Assembly (NCBI RefSeq): GCF_009742725.1
Contig: NZ_WPHG01000001.1
Location: 594,001-658,000 of the forward strand
Source of the DNA: Nitratireductor arenosus
GTDB taxonomy: Bacteria; Pseudomonadota; Alphaproteobacteria; Rhizobiales; Rhizobiaceae
DNA length: 64,000 bases
Reading direction: 5' to 3'
A program made the translations under genes and the position numbers. Of the stretch, positions 57,451 through 64,000 are shown one piece after another (the stretch's first letter is position 1; each line of letters starts with the position of its first letter). The notes below the pieces were generated by a model. The model was given only the letters and a program-made list of their open reading frames with translations, was not told the DNA's origin and made no database searches.

Positions 57451-58266
57451 TCAGTCTCCCCGCGACAGGATGGTCTCGATGACGGATGCTGATTCCGGCG
57501 TACCCACGCGCGCGATGTGGTCGATACGCGACTTCATCTGGGCCAGGGGAAGGAACGGCTTGTCAACCAGCGCTTCAACGAGCGCGTCGGTGCGCGCGTC
57601 CAGGTCCTCCGGCGAGGCAACCTCCGTCAACAGCCCTTGCTCGACCAACGAAGCGGCGCTGTGGCGGCGGGCAAGCAGGATGATTTCCTTGGCCTTGGCG
57701 GGCCCGACGAGGCGAACGAGACGCGTTGTCGTTCCCACCCCGAGAAGCACGCCGAGCTCGACCTCCGGGATCCAGAACTGAGCGGCATCGCTGGCCACAC
57801 GAAAGTCGCACGCAAGGGTCAGTCCCCAGCCCGCACCCACGGCATGACCGCCGATCTTTGCAACAGTGACCTGTTCGAGCGACTCCAACGCGGTGGTGGC
57901 GCGTTCGAACAGCCTGCGGAACTGGCTCTTCCTGCCCGCGAACGCCTGTCGACGGTCGGCATCCGAACTGCCCGCCTTCACGTTGGTCTCGGCTCCAGCC
58001 GAAAAAACCGGCGGCTCGGCGGAAAGGACGATCACCCGCGTTTCGGTATCGTCACCAAACGATGCGAGCGCGTCATTGAACTCGGCAAGCATTTCCTCGC
58101 CCAGCGCGTTGCGCTTTTCCGGCCTGCTCAGCGTGACCGTCGCGACAGCAGCTTGGCGCCGGATTACAACGAATGGCTTGCGTTCTTCCACTGGCGGCGC
58201 CCTTTCGATTCTCGTTTGCCATGCGACATTGGGGACTATAGGCACAGGCGGTGAAGCGTCTGTCAT
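57451..58266 (-). CDS. Enoyl-CoA hydratase/isomerase (crotonase) family protein
   Basis: 271 residues, first gene of the twelve-gene run. Crotonase features: VTLSRPEKRNALGEEML, oxyanion-hole segments SAGAETN and GHAVGAGWG, and WIPEVELG. Relative to rat enoyl-CoA hydratase the Glu144 position is Gly148 (GAGWGLTLACDF versus GGGCELAMMCD), whereas the Glu164 equivalent is kept as Glu168. That pattern is more like isomerases and other crotonases than hydratases. N-terminal 30 residues are non-conserved. Confidence 0.9.
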   Translation of the reverse strand: MTDASPPVPIVPNVAWQTRIERAPPVEERKPFVVIRRQAAVATVTLSRPEKRNALGEEMLAEFNDALASFGDDTETRVIVLSAEPPVFSAGAETNVKAGSSDADRRQAFAGRKSQFRRLFERATTALESLEQVTVAKIGGHAVGAGWGLTLACDFRVASDAAQFWIPEVELGVLLGVGTTTRLVRLVGPAKAKEIILLARRHSAASLVEQGLLTEVASPEDLDARTDALVEALVDKPFLPLAQMKSRIDHIARVGTPESASVIETILSRGD

Positions 58267-58448
58267 TCACTTAACAGTGGCGCGGACAAGAGTGTCGCAT
58301 CCTTTTTGGCGTTGGTACGACGCGTCACCGAAACGATGCAGATACGCAATATGGACGACCGGTCTTCCGCAATGTTCATGACAAACGGCAGAACCATGGA
58401 GTATGAAGCCCGCGGATCTGCCAACGGCGCGATGCGAGGTGCCGAATT
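58267..58448. promoter_or_regulatory. Divergent promoter region of the F420/catabolic run and the Crp/Fnr gene
   Basis: 182 bp separate the crotonase start from the TTG start of the regulator. No clear TTGAT-N4-ATCAA (FNR) or TGTGA-N6-TCACA (CRP) site is visible. As the only sizeable gap at the head of the twelve-gene run, it is the likely main promoter. Confidence 0.4.
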
Positions 58449-59144
58449 TTGAATGCGAGCCCCATACCGGATTTCGAGGACGCGCTCGGTTCACTCGATC
58501 CCCAGGAGCGCGCCAGGGTCCGGTCAAAACTGCATCGCCTCACATTCGAGCCGAAGCAGCAGATTTTCGGCCTGGGTGAGGGCAGCTCCAACCTGATGAT
58601 TGTATGCAGTGGACGGGTCAAGACTTTCACGGTGACCAGCGACGGACATCAGGTGACGACCGGAATCTGGGGAGCCGGCTATGTTCTCGGGTTGATCAGC
58701 GGTCTGGCGGGAATGCCTCGCGTCCTGTCCTGTGAAGCCATCGACAAGACGAAGATGGACCGGCTGTCGATGCGCGACCTCGAAGTGTTGATGGCCGACA
58801 TACCGAAGTTCGGCTACCAGATGGCGTCGCTGCTGGCGCGCACGGCCGCGGTATCGGTGTCCCGCATCGCCGTATTTGCCACCGCACCGGTGCGGGGACG
58901 ACTGATCGAAACATTGCTGACACTGGGGCGATTGCCAGGCGCCCAGAGCGGGCCGGACAGCGCATTCATTCGCGGCCTCAGCCATGAAGACATAGCGAAC
59001 ATGGTCCGCGCCTCCAGGCCTTGGATATCACTGACAATCCGCGACCTGGAAGATAAGGGTTATCTGAAGATCGGCCGCATGCTGATCGAAATCCCAAGTC
59101 TTTCCGCGCTGGCGGAAGCCGGTCAGGAAGAACTTTTCGGCTGA
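58449..59144 (+). CDS. Crp/Fnr-family transcriptional regulator
   Basis: 231 residues from a TTG start. An N-terminal cyclic-nucleotide-binding-like domain (about 25-130) contains FEPKQQIFGLGEGSSNLMIVCSGRVK and ends in a long helix. The C-terminal HTH contains GLSHEDIANMVRASRPWISLTIRDLEDKGYLKI. The Cys residues needed for an FNR iron-sulfur cluster are absent. It is divergent from the F420/catabolic run and convergent with the MDR gene, so both neighbours are candidate targets. Confidence 0.88.
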   Translation: MNASPIPDFEDALGSLDPQERARVRSKLHRLTFEPKQQIFGLGEGSSNLMIVCSGRVKTFTVTSDGHQVTTGIWGAGYVLGLISGLAGMPRVLSCEAIDKTKMDRLSMRDLEVLMADIPKFGYQMASLLARTAAVSVSRIAVFATAPVRGRLIETLLTLGRLPGAQSGPDSAFIRGLSHEDIANMVRASRPWISLTIRDLEDKGYLKIGRMLIEIPSLSALAEAGQEELFG

Positions 59145-59169
59145 TCCGCTTGTTGTTGGCCGATCCGGC

Positions 59170-60150
59170 TCAGTTGATCGTGAGAACAACCTTGCCGATG
59201 ACCGACCGTTCCTGAAACCGAAGTAGAAGTTCCACTGCCGAATCCAGCGTCCCGGTGTCCGAGACATGGGGCCTAAGCGAGCCACGCACGATGAGATCGG
59301 TGAGAAGCGCACCGACTTGCGTACGGGCTCCCGCATTGCGCTCCGCGTAGCTGCCCCAATAGACACCGAGAATGTTGCGCTCGTTCAAAAGCGCCAAGTT
59401 CAGGGGAAGTCTGGGGATGCTTCCCTGCGCGAAACCGACGACCAGATGGCGTCCTCCGTACCCCAGAGACCGGAACGCTGGCTCGGCGAGGTCTCCACCC
59501 ACCATATCGAGAACGATGTCGATGCCGGCTGATCCGAATTTTTCCTTCAGCGTCTCGCGCAAGGACGCTTCTTTGTAATTGACAAGCGTGCCGGCTCCCA
59601 TGCTCGCGCAGGCGGCAAGCTTTTCCTCGCTGGATGCGCCAGCGATCGCATGGCTCCCGAAATGTCTACACAGGTCGAGCGCCGCCATGCCGACGCCGCC
59701 CGAGGCCCCGAGCACCAGAACATTGTCACCAGGCTTCATTTGCCCTCGATTCACGAGAGCGTGCCACGCGGTCATGTAGGTGAGCGGGAAGGCAGCACCC
59801 TGTTCATAAGACATTTTTTCCGGCAGTTTCACCGCGCGGCTCGCGTCGAGCACGATCTCCTGGGCGAACGCGCCCCAGGTGACAACCGCGCAGACGCGGT
59901 CCCCCGCAGCGAAGTCGCTCACATCGGCGCCTACCTCGATCACGTCGCCGGCCAGTTCCATACCGGGCGTGAACGGTAGCGGCGGTTTCACCTGATACTT
60001 GCCCGCAACGATCAGGCTGTCCGGAAAATTCACCGCGGCGGCGCGGATGCGCACCCGTATCATCGAGCCTCCGGACAGTTCCGGCTCCGGAATGTCTTCG
60101 ATCCTGAGAGCCGAAACGCCGGCATAGTCGCGGCAAACAAGCGCCTTCAT
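59170..60150 (-). CDS. NADPH:quinone oxidoreductase-like MDR family protein
   Basis: 326 residues, medium-chain dehydrogenase/reductase without zinc. GASGGVGMAALDLCRHFGSHAIAG is the NADPH-binding motif; PFTPGMELAGDVIEVG and ERSVIGKVVLTIN are typical of the Qor/YhdH branch. It reduces quinones or enoyl compounds. It lies 15 bases after the luciferase-like gene in the TRAP operon. A crotonyl-CoA reductase-like role is possible but unsupported. Confidence 0.9.
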   Translation of the reverse strand: MKALVCRDYAGVSALRIEDIPEPELSGGSMIRVRIRAAAVNFPDSLIVAGKYQVKPPLPFTPGMELAGDVIEVGADVSDFAAGDRVCAVVTWGAFAQEIVLDASRAVKLPEKMSYEQGAAFPLTYMTAWHALVNRGQMKPGDNVLVLGASGGVGMAALDLCRHFGSHAIAGASSEEKLAACASMGAGTLVNYKEASLRETLKEKFGSAGIDIVLDMVGGDLAEPAFRSLGYGGRHLVVGFAQGSIPRLPLNLALLNERNILGVYWGSYAERNAGARTQVGALLTDLIVRGSLRPHVSDTGTLDSAVELLLRFQERSVIGKVVLTIN

Positions 60151-60165
60151 GATGTTTTCTTCCTG

Positions 60166-61113
60166 TCACTCTGTTGGCCGAGGCCCGGAGGCACGCACTT
60201 TCGGGGCAATCTCGGCGGCGATCACGTCGAGCTGTTCAAGCTCGTTGAAGACGGGATTGAGCACGACGACATCCGGGCCGCTGTCGAGAAGCGGTCCCAA
60301 TTGCTCAAGAATGGTTTCCGGCGTTCCCCAAACGGCCACCTTGTCGACGTCGGTGGGGTCGCGCCCGCTATAGGTGCGACCATACCACTCCCGCAACTTG
60401 TCTCGAGCGTTGTCCGGCGAAGTATCGACGGCCATGTAGACACGCTTGCCGACCCGGAAGCTCTCCGGCGTATGGCCCGCCTGCGCCGCGATATCACGCA
60501 CCATCGCAAGCTCCTCCAAATAGCGCCCGGTAGAAGACGCGCCGGGCGACAGCCAGCCCGAACCGAGCCTCGCGGCCCGCTTGATCGCGAGCGGGCTCGA
60601 TCCGCCGAACCAGATCGGAGGGTGCGGTTTCCGGACGGGTTTGGGATTGAGGCTGCCATCCTCCACCTCCCATCGCGGAGAATGGTCGGTGACGGAATCC
60701 TCCGTCCAGAAGCGTTTCATCAGCTTGATGCAATCTTCGAGTTGGCCGCCGATCTTCTCGGTCGAAAGGCCACAGGCGCGATAGGCTTGCGGATCGCTAC
60801 CGGCGGCCACGCCAAGCAGGACACGCCCTCCCGACAGATGGTCGAGAGTGGTAATGGATTTCGCCAGCAAAACAGGGCTGCGCAGAGCGGCCTGAAGAAT
60901 GCCGGTCGCGAGCGTCACCCGGGAGGTAAGCGCGGCCGCGAACGTCAACAGCGGCAAAGCGGACAGGCGCGGTCCTTCGCCGAAGAGCTGTTCCGTCACC
61001 CACAGACTGTCGAAACCCGTTTCGTCCGCTTTGACGAGATATTGGCGCAGGCGGGCCATATCGAGCGCCTGGGGCGAGGATTGCGGAATCGGCAGGCCAA
61101 CTTGAACCGACAT
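60166..61113 (-). CDS. LLM class oxidoreductase (luciferase-like; F420- or FMN-dependent)
   Basis: 315 residues from ATG 61113 with GGAG upstream. The TIM-barrel family pattern is clear: ADETGFDSLWVTEQLF, VTLATGILQAALRSPVLLAKSITTLDHLSGGRVLLGVAAGSDP and PHPPIWFGGSSPLAIKRAARLGSGWL. This arrangement resembles F420-dependent LLM enzymes (TIGR03619-like group), but FMN-dependent members look alike. A complete F420 biosynthesis set 2-16 kb away makes F420 use plausible. It sits between TRAP permease and MDR genes. Confidence 0.85.
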   Translation of the reverse strand: MSVQVGLPIPQSSPQALDMARLRQYLVKADETGFDSLWVTEQLFGEGPRLSALPLLTFAAALTSRVTLATGILQAALRSPVLLAKSITTLDHLSGGRVLLGVAAGSDPQAYRACGLSTEKIGGQLEDCIKLMKRFWTEDSVTDHSPRWEVEDGSLNPKPVRKPHPPIWFGGSSPLAIKRAARLGSGWLSPGASSTGRYLEELAMVRDIAAQAGHTPESFRVGKRVYMAVDTSPDNARDKLREWYGRTYSGRDPTDVDKVAVWGTPETILEQLGPLLDSGPDVVVLNPVFNELEQLDVIAAEIAPKVRASGPRPTE

Positions 61114-61189
61114 AATTGTGCTCCGACTTCTGTGCGGCTTGTGATTGCGTGGGGCACGCACATCGCCCCGAATTGCTCGCGGACGGCTA

Positions 61190-62485
61190 TCAACCAGGCA
61201 GAATCAGGGAAGGCAGCCCCGGCCAGATACTGAGAATGGCGGCGAGCACGATCAGCGCCGCGACAAACGGCAGCACGCCGGCAAAGATCGTCTGGATGGG
61301 CACGTCCTTGGCGAAACCGCTTACAATGTAGGCGTTCATGCCCACTGGCGGCGTCAGCATGCCGATCTGGCAGACGAGAACGACCATCACACCGAACCAG
61401 ATCGGATCGACCTGCAGCGAGGTGACCAGGGGGAAAAATACCGGAAGAGTGAGCAGCAGCATGGAGATTTCGTCCATTACTGCTCCCAGCAGGAGATAGA
61501 TCACGAAAATACCGACCAGCAGCGAGGCCGTCGACAGCCCGGATTGGGAGAACCATTGTGCGACCTCCATCGGCATCTGTGTCAATGCAATGAAGAACGA
61601 AAACAGATCGGCGCCGATGATGATGAGAAAGATCATGGCCGTTGTCGCGGTTGTATAGAAGACGGCCGACTTGAAGTCGGCGATGGACAGGCTTCGACGC
61701 ACCATGCCGAGCAAGATGGTACCGATCGCGCCAAATGCGGCGGCCTCGGTCGGGGTCGCCACGCCGGCATAGAGGCTGCCGATAACGGCTGCGAACAGGA
61801 TGACAATTTGCCAGATGTCCAGCAGACTGCGGAACCGCTCTTTCCAGCCGTGGCGTTCACCGGCCGGTGCATCTCCCGGGCGGAGCCTTACCCAGATCAT
61901 GATGACGATCATGAACAGGATTAGGCCAATGATGCCGGGAACGATGCCGGCCAGAAGCAGCGCCGCGGGCGATGTCTCGGTTATGATCGCGAACAAGATG
62001 AATATGATCGACGGCGGAATCATGATCCCGAGCGTTCCGCCGGCCGCGATCGATCCCAAGGCAAGGGGATTGGAATAGGCGTATCGCCGCATCTCCGGCA
62101 GAACGATTGTGCAGACGGCTGCCACCGTCGCCAGCGAAGAACCGGATATCGCGCCGAACAGCGCGCTGGAAAAAACGGCCGAGATCGCGAGACCGCCGCG
62201 CCAGTGCCCGAACCAGACATTGGCGACACGGAACAGGTCGCGGCTGAGGCCCGACCGGGCGGCTGTGTAGCCCATCAACAAAAACAGCGGAATGGTCAAG
62301 AATGTATAGGAGCTGGCCCGCTCGAACGGCGCGCTCCTGAGCACGTAGAACGCCGCGTCCCAATCGGCAATCATCGCGGTCCCGATCACACCCGTGATGG
62401 CCATCGCCGCCGCGATCGGAACCCGCAGGAGCATGAGCAGCAACATCGCCGCAAAGCCGCTCAAAGCTACAACGATGCTACTCAA
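61190..62485 (-). CDS. TRAP transporter large permease (DctM type)
   Basis: 431 residues with about 12 membrane segments, starting at TTG 62485 (AGAGGAAA upstream) and overlapping the DctQ stop by eight bases. ISGSSLATVAAVCTIVLPEMRRYAYSNPLALGSIAAGGTLGIMIPPSI is the DctM signature; GMLTPPVGMNAYIVSG is conserved near the C-terminus. It couples substrate import to a sodium or proton gradient. Longer N-terminal readings overlap DctQ and are basic. Confidence 0.93.
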   Translation of the reverse strand: MSSIVVALSGFAAMLLLMLLRVPIAAAMAITGVIGTAMIADWDAAFYVLRSAPFERASSYTFLTIPLFLLMGYTAARSGLSRDLFRVANVWFGHWRGGLAISAVFSSALFGAISGSSLATVAAVCTIVLPEMRRYAYSNPLALGSIAAGGTLGIMIPPSIIFILFAIITETSPAALLLAGIVPGIIGLILFMIVIMIWVRLRPGDAPAGERHGWKERFRSLLDIWQIVILFAAVIGSLYAGVATPTEAAAFGAIGTILLGMVRRSLSIADFKSAVFYTTATTAMIFLIIIGADLFSFFIALTQMPMEVAQWFSQSGLSTASLLVGIFVIYLLLGAVMDEISMLLLTLPVFFPLVTSLQVDPIWFGVMVVLVCQIGMLTPPVGMNAYIVSGFAKDVPIQTIFAGVLPFVAALIVLAAILSIWPGLPSLILPG

Positions 62486-63008
62486 AGGTGGTTTCCTCTG
62501 ATGGCGTGCTGGCTGCGTCTTCCGGGTGAGTTCGCGCCTCCCTAACGGCAAGCATGAAACCCGCCAGGGCGGCCAGCCAAGCACCGAGCGTTCCCACGGC
62601 CATGAAAGGCGCCACCAGGATCGGCGAGGACAAGGTTGTCATCCCGATTTCGGCCGCATCCAAGGTCAGAAAATACATCCAGTAGCCCACGGCCGCGCAC
62701 ATTGCAGATACGGCGAGCGCGCCGACAATCTTGAAGAACCGGTTGACTTGCCCTGGCAACCGATCGGTCAGCAGGACGACCTTGACGTGCGTGCCCGACA
62801 AGGTCGCGTATGGCAACGCGAGAAAGATGCAAGCTGCCAGTATCGGACCCGACATCTCGACCATTGCCGGAATGCCGGAGGCGAAGAACGAACGCAGGAT
62901 CGCATTGATGACGGTCGCGACCCCGGTCAGCACCAACACCAACCCGGATAGCAGCGCGACGAGACGCAAGATTGTCTCGACGCGCCGCGCAATCCGGGTC
63001 GAACTCAC
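62478..63008 (-). CDS. TRAP transporter small permease (DctQ type)
   Basis: 176 residues with four membrane segments, from GTG 63008 that overlaps the binding-protein stop (GTGA). VEMSGPILAACIFLALPYATLSGTHVKVVLLTDRLP is the DctQ pattern. It is the helper subunit between binding protein and large permease. Confidence 0.9.
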   Translation of the reverse strand: MSSTRIARRVETILRLVALLSGLVLVLTGVATVINAILRSFFASGIPAMVEMSGPILAACIFLALPYATLSGTHVKVVLLTDRLPGQVNRFFKIVGALAVSAMCAAVGYWMYFLTLDAAEIGMTTLSSPILVAPFMAVGTLGAWLAALAGFMLAVREARTHPEDAASTPSEETTFE

Positions 63009-64000
63009 TTGTGTTCGCCGCTTTCCGCGACGATACCGCGTGCGGCATCGAGAAGCGCGGCCGCATCGTCGACGCCACGCTCTTCGGCCGACTTGACCCA
63101 TTCGTCATAGATTGCCGCGGTTTTCTCCTGCCACCTGGCCCGCTCTTCGGCCGACAGGGTGATGATTTCATGCCCCTTCTCGACAAGCGCCGAACGTGCG
63201 TTCTGGTCGTTTCCATCCCATTTGGCCCCGATCTCCGCCCAGTAGCCGGAGGCGGGCGACGTGCTCTCAAGAATGAGGGCCTGAAGATCCTCGGGCAGCC
63301 CCGACAGGCTTTTTTTGTTCATGAAGAGAGCGAATGTCGTGGAGTAGGCGGAGACTTCCGTGTGGTACTTCGTCACTTCATCCAACTTGAACGCAAGAAG
63401 CCCTTCATAGTTCAGCACCAGACCGTCGAGCGTGCCAAGCTGCATCGCCTGGTAGATTTCCGATGATGCCATGCCGACCTGCTGGGCCCCGAGCGCCTGA
63501 ACCATCTCGCCGACGACGGCCGTCGGGGTACGGATCTGGAGACCCTTGAGGTCTTCCATCTTGCCGACAGGCTTGGTCTTGGTGCTGATGTGGCCGGCCG
63601 GCTGCGTGTTCATGGCCAGAACCTGAACGCGCGGATAATCCTTGGAGACGTAATCATCCCAGAGCTCCGCGAGCAGGCTGGAGCCCGTTTCTGCCGACTT
63701 GAACAAGAACGGTAGTTCAGCAACGCTTGTGCGTGGAAACCTGCCAGGCGACCAGCCCGGAATACCGTACGCAATGTCGGCTAGCCCTGCTTCCACGCAG
63801 CCATACTGTTCCGTCGGCTTGCAGAGCGATGAGCCGGGAAACAGTGCTATCTTGAGCCTGCCGCCGGATTTCTCCTCCAACATCTCGACCCAGGGAACAA
63901 GAACCTGTTTGTGATGCGTCGTGACCGCGGGCAGCATACTGGACAGCTTGAGTTCGTATTCCTGCGCGGATGCGGAATGGGTCGACGATGCGAAGAGAGC
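63005..64000 (-). CDS. TRAP transporter solute-binding protein (DctP type), N-terminus beyond window
   Basis: Open to the right edge: at least 332 residues, the first being the tail of a signal peptide (ALFASSTHSASAQEYELKL, cleavage likely after SAQ). The mature chain contains LPAVTTHHKQVLVPWVEMLEEKSGGRLKIALFPGSSLC and LQIRTPTAVVGEMVQALGAQQVGMASSEIYQAMQLGTLDGLV, the DctP signature region with its carboxylate-binding Arg in the latter block. The Tyr/Trp-rich C-terminus ends EHK. It binds a carboxylate for the DctQM pair; the acid is unknown. Confidence 0.92.
   Translation of the reverse strand, partial: ALFASSTHSASAQEYELKLSSMLPAVTTHHKQVLVPWVEMLEEKSGGRLKIALFPGSSLCKPTEQYGCVEAGLADIAYGIPGWSPGRFPRTSVAELPFLFKSAETGSSLLAELWDDYVSKDYPRVQVLAMNTQPAGHISTKTKPVGKMEDLKGLQIRTPTAVVGEMVQALGAQQVGMASSEIYQAMQLGTLDGLVLNYEGLLAFKLDEVTKYHTEVSAYSTTFALFMNKKSLSGLPEDLQALILESTSPASGYWAEIGAKWDGNDQNARSALVEKGHEIITLSAEERARWQEKTAAIYDEWVKSAEERGVDDAAALLDAARGIVAESGEHK

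Noticed and set aside
1-64000. tRNA, rRNA, CRISPR array or intact insertion sequence
   Set aside because: Reading both strands showed no cloverleaf with conserved GGTTCGAATCC-like arm, no regularly spaced direct repeats and no transposase frame.

Overview
The window reads as chromosome of a high-G+C alphaproteobacterium, most likely of the order Hyphomicrobiales (Rhizobiales). This rests on the conserved block secA, parvulin-type peptidyl-prolyl isomerase, argJ, GNAT, mutT, on the codon use, and on the density of ABC and TRAP uptake systems. I saw no rRNA or tRNA gene, CRISPR array or intact insertion sequence. Both edges cut a gene: a hybrid histidine kinase on the left and a TRAP solute-binding protein on the right.

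Layout. Positions 1-10300 are housekeeping: a multi-PAS hybrid histidine kinase, secA, a periplasmic PPIase, argJ, a GNAT, mutT, a small membrane protein and a Flp-type pilin. Two copies of a dispersed element of about 140-160 bp, one bounded by 23-bp inverted repeats, sit after argJ and after the pilin gene. Positions 10450-18440 carry minus-strand genes: an amidohydrolase, an alpha/beta hydrolase, a TAXI-type TRAP transporter, a LysR regulator and an IclR regulator. Positions 18593-26696 are one plus-strand operon: a PLP enzyme of the D-cysteine desulfhydrase/ACC deaminase family, a complete oligopeptide-type ABC importer, an amidohydrolase and a Rid-family protein. A nested AAGACA/TGTCTT palindrome lies between it and the IclR gene.

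Positions 26698-42840 look like a nitrogen-compound catabolic island: a flavin monooxygenase, a ureohydrolase (agmatinase/guanidinobutyrase type), a nitrilase-superfamily amidohydrolase, a LuxR regulator, two NAD(P)-dependent hydroxyacid dehydrogenases, a complete branched-chain-type ABC importer, a GabT-like aminotransferase and an unusually short AceE-like thiamine diphosphate enzyme. A reasonable but unproven reading is conversion of a guanidino or omega-amino compound through a 4-aminobutyrate-like intermediate.

The most striking part is 42890-58266: twelve tightly packed minus-strand genes, possibly one transcription unit, in which a full coenzyme F420 biosynthesis set (CofC-CofG-CofH fused in one 967-residue protein, CofD, CofE and an NpdG-like F420:NADP oxidoreductase) is physically continuous with catabolic genes (HyuA/HyuB, PrpE-like acyl-CoA synthetase, CaiB-type CoA-transferase, crotonase, VOC protein, FAH-family protein, rhodanese). 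Next to it, beyond a Crp/Fnr-type regulator, a second minus-strand unit (59170 to the right edge) encodes a DctPQM TRAP transporter, a luciferase-like oxidoreductase of a type that often uses F420, and a quinone-oxidoreductase-like MDR enzyme. I infer an F420-dependent catabolic locus; the substrate cannot be read from the sequence.
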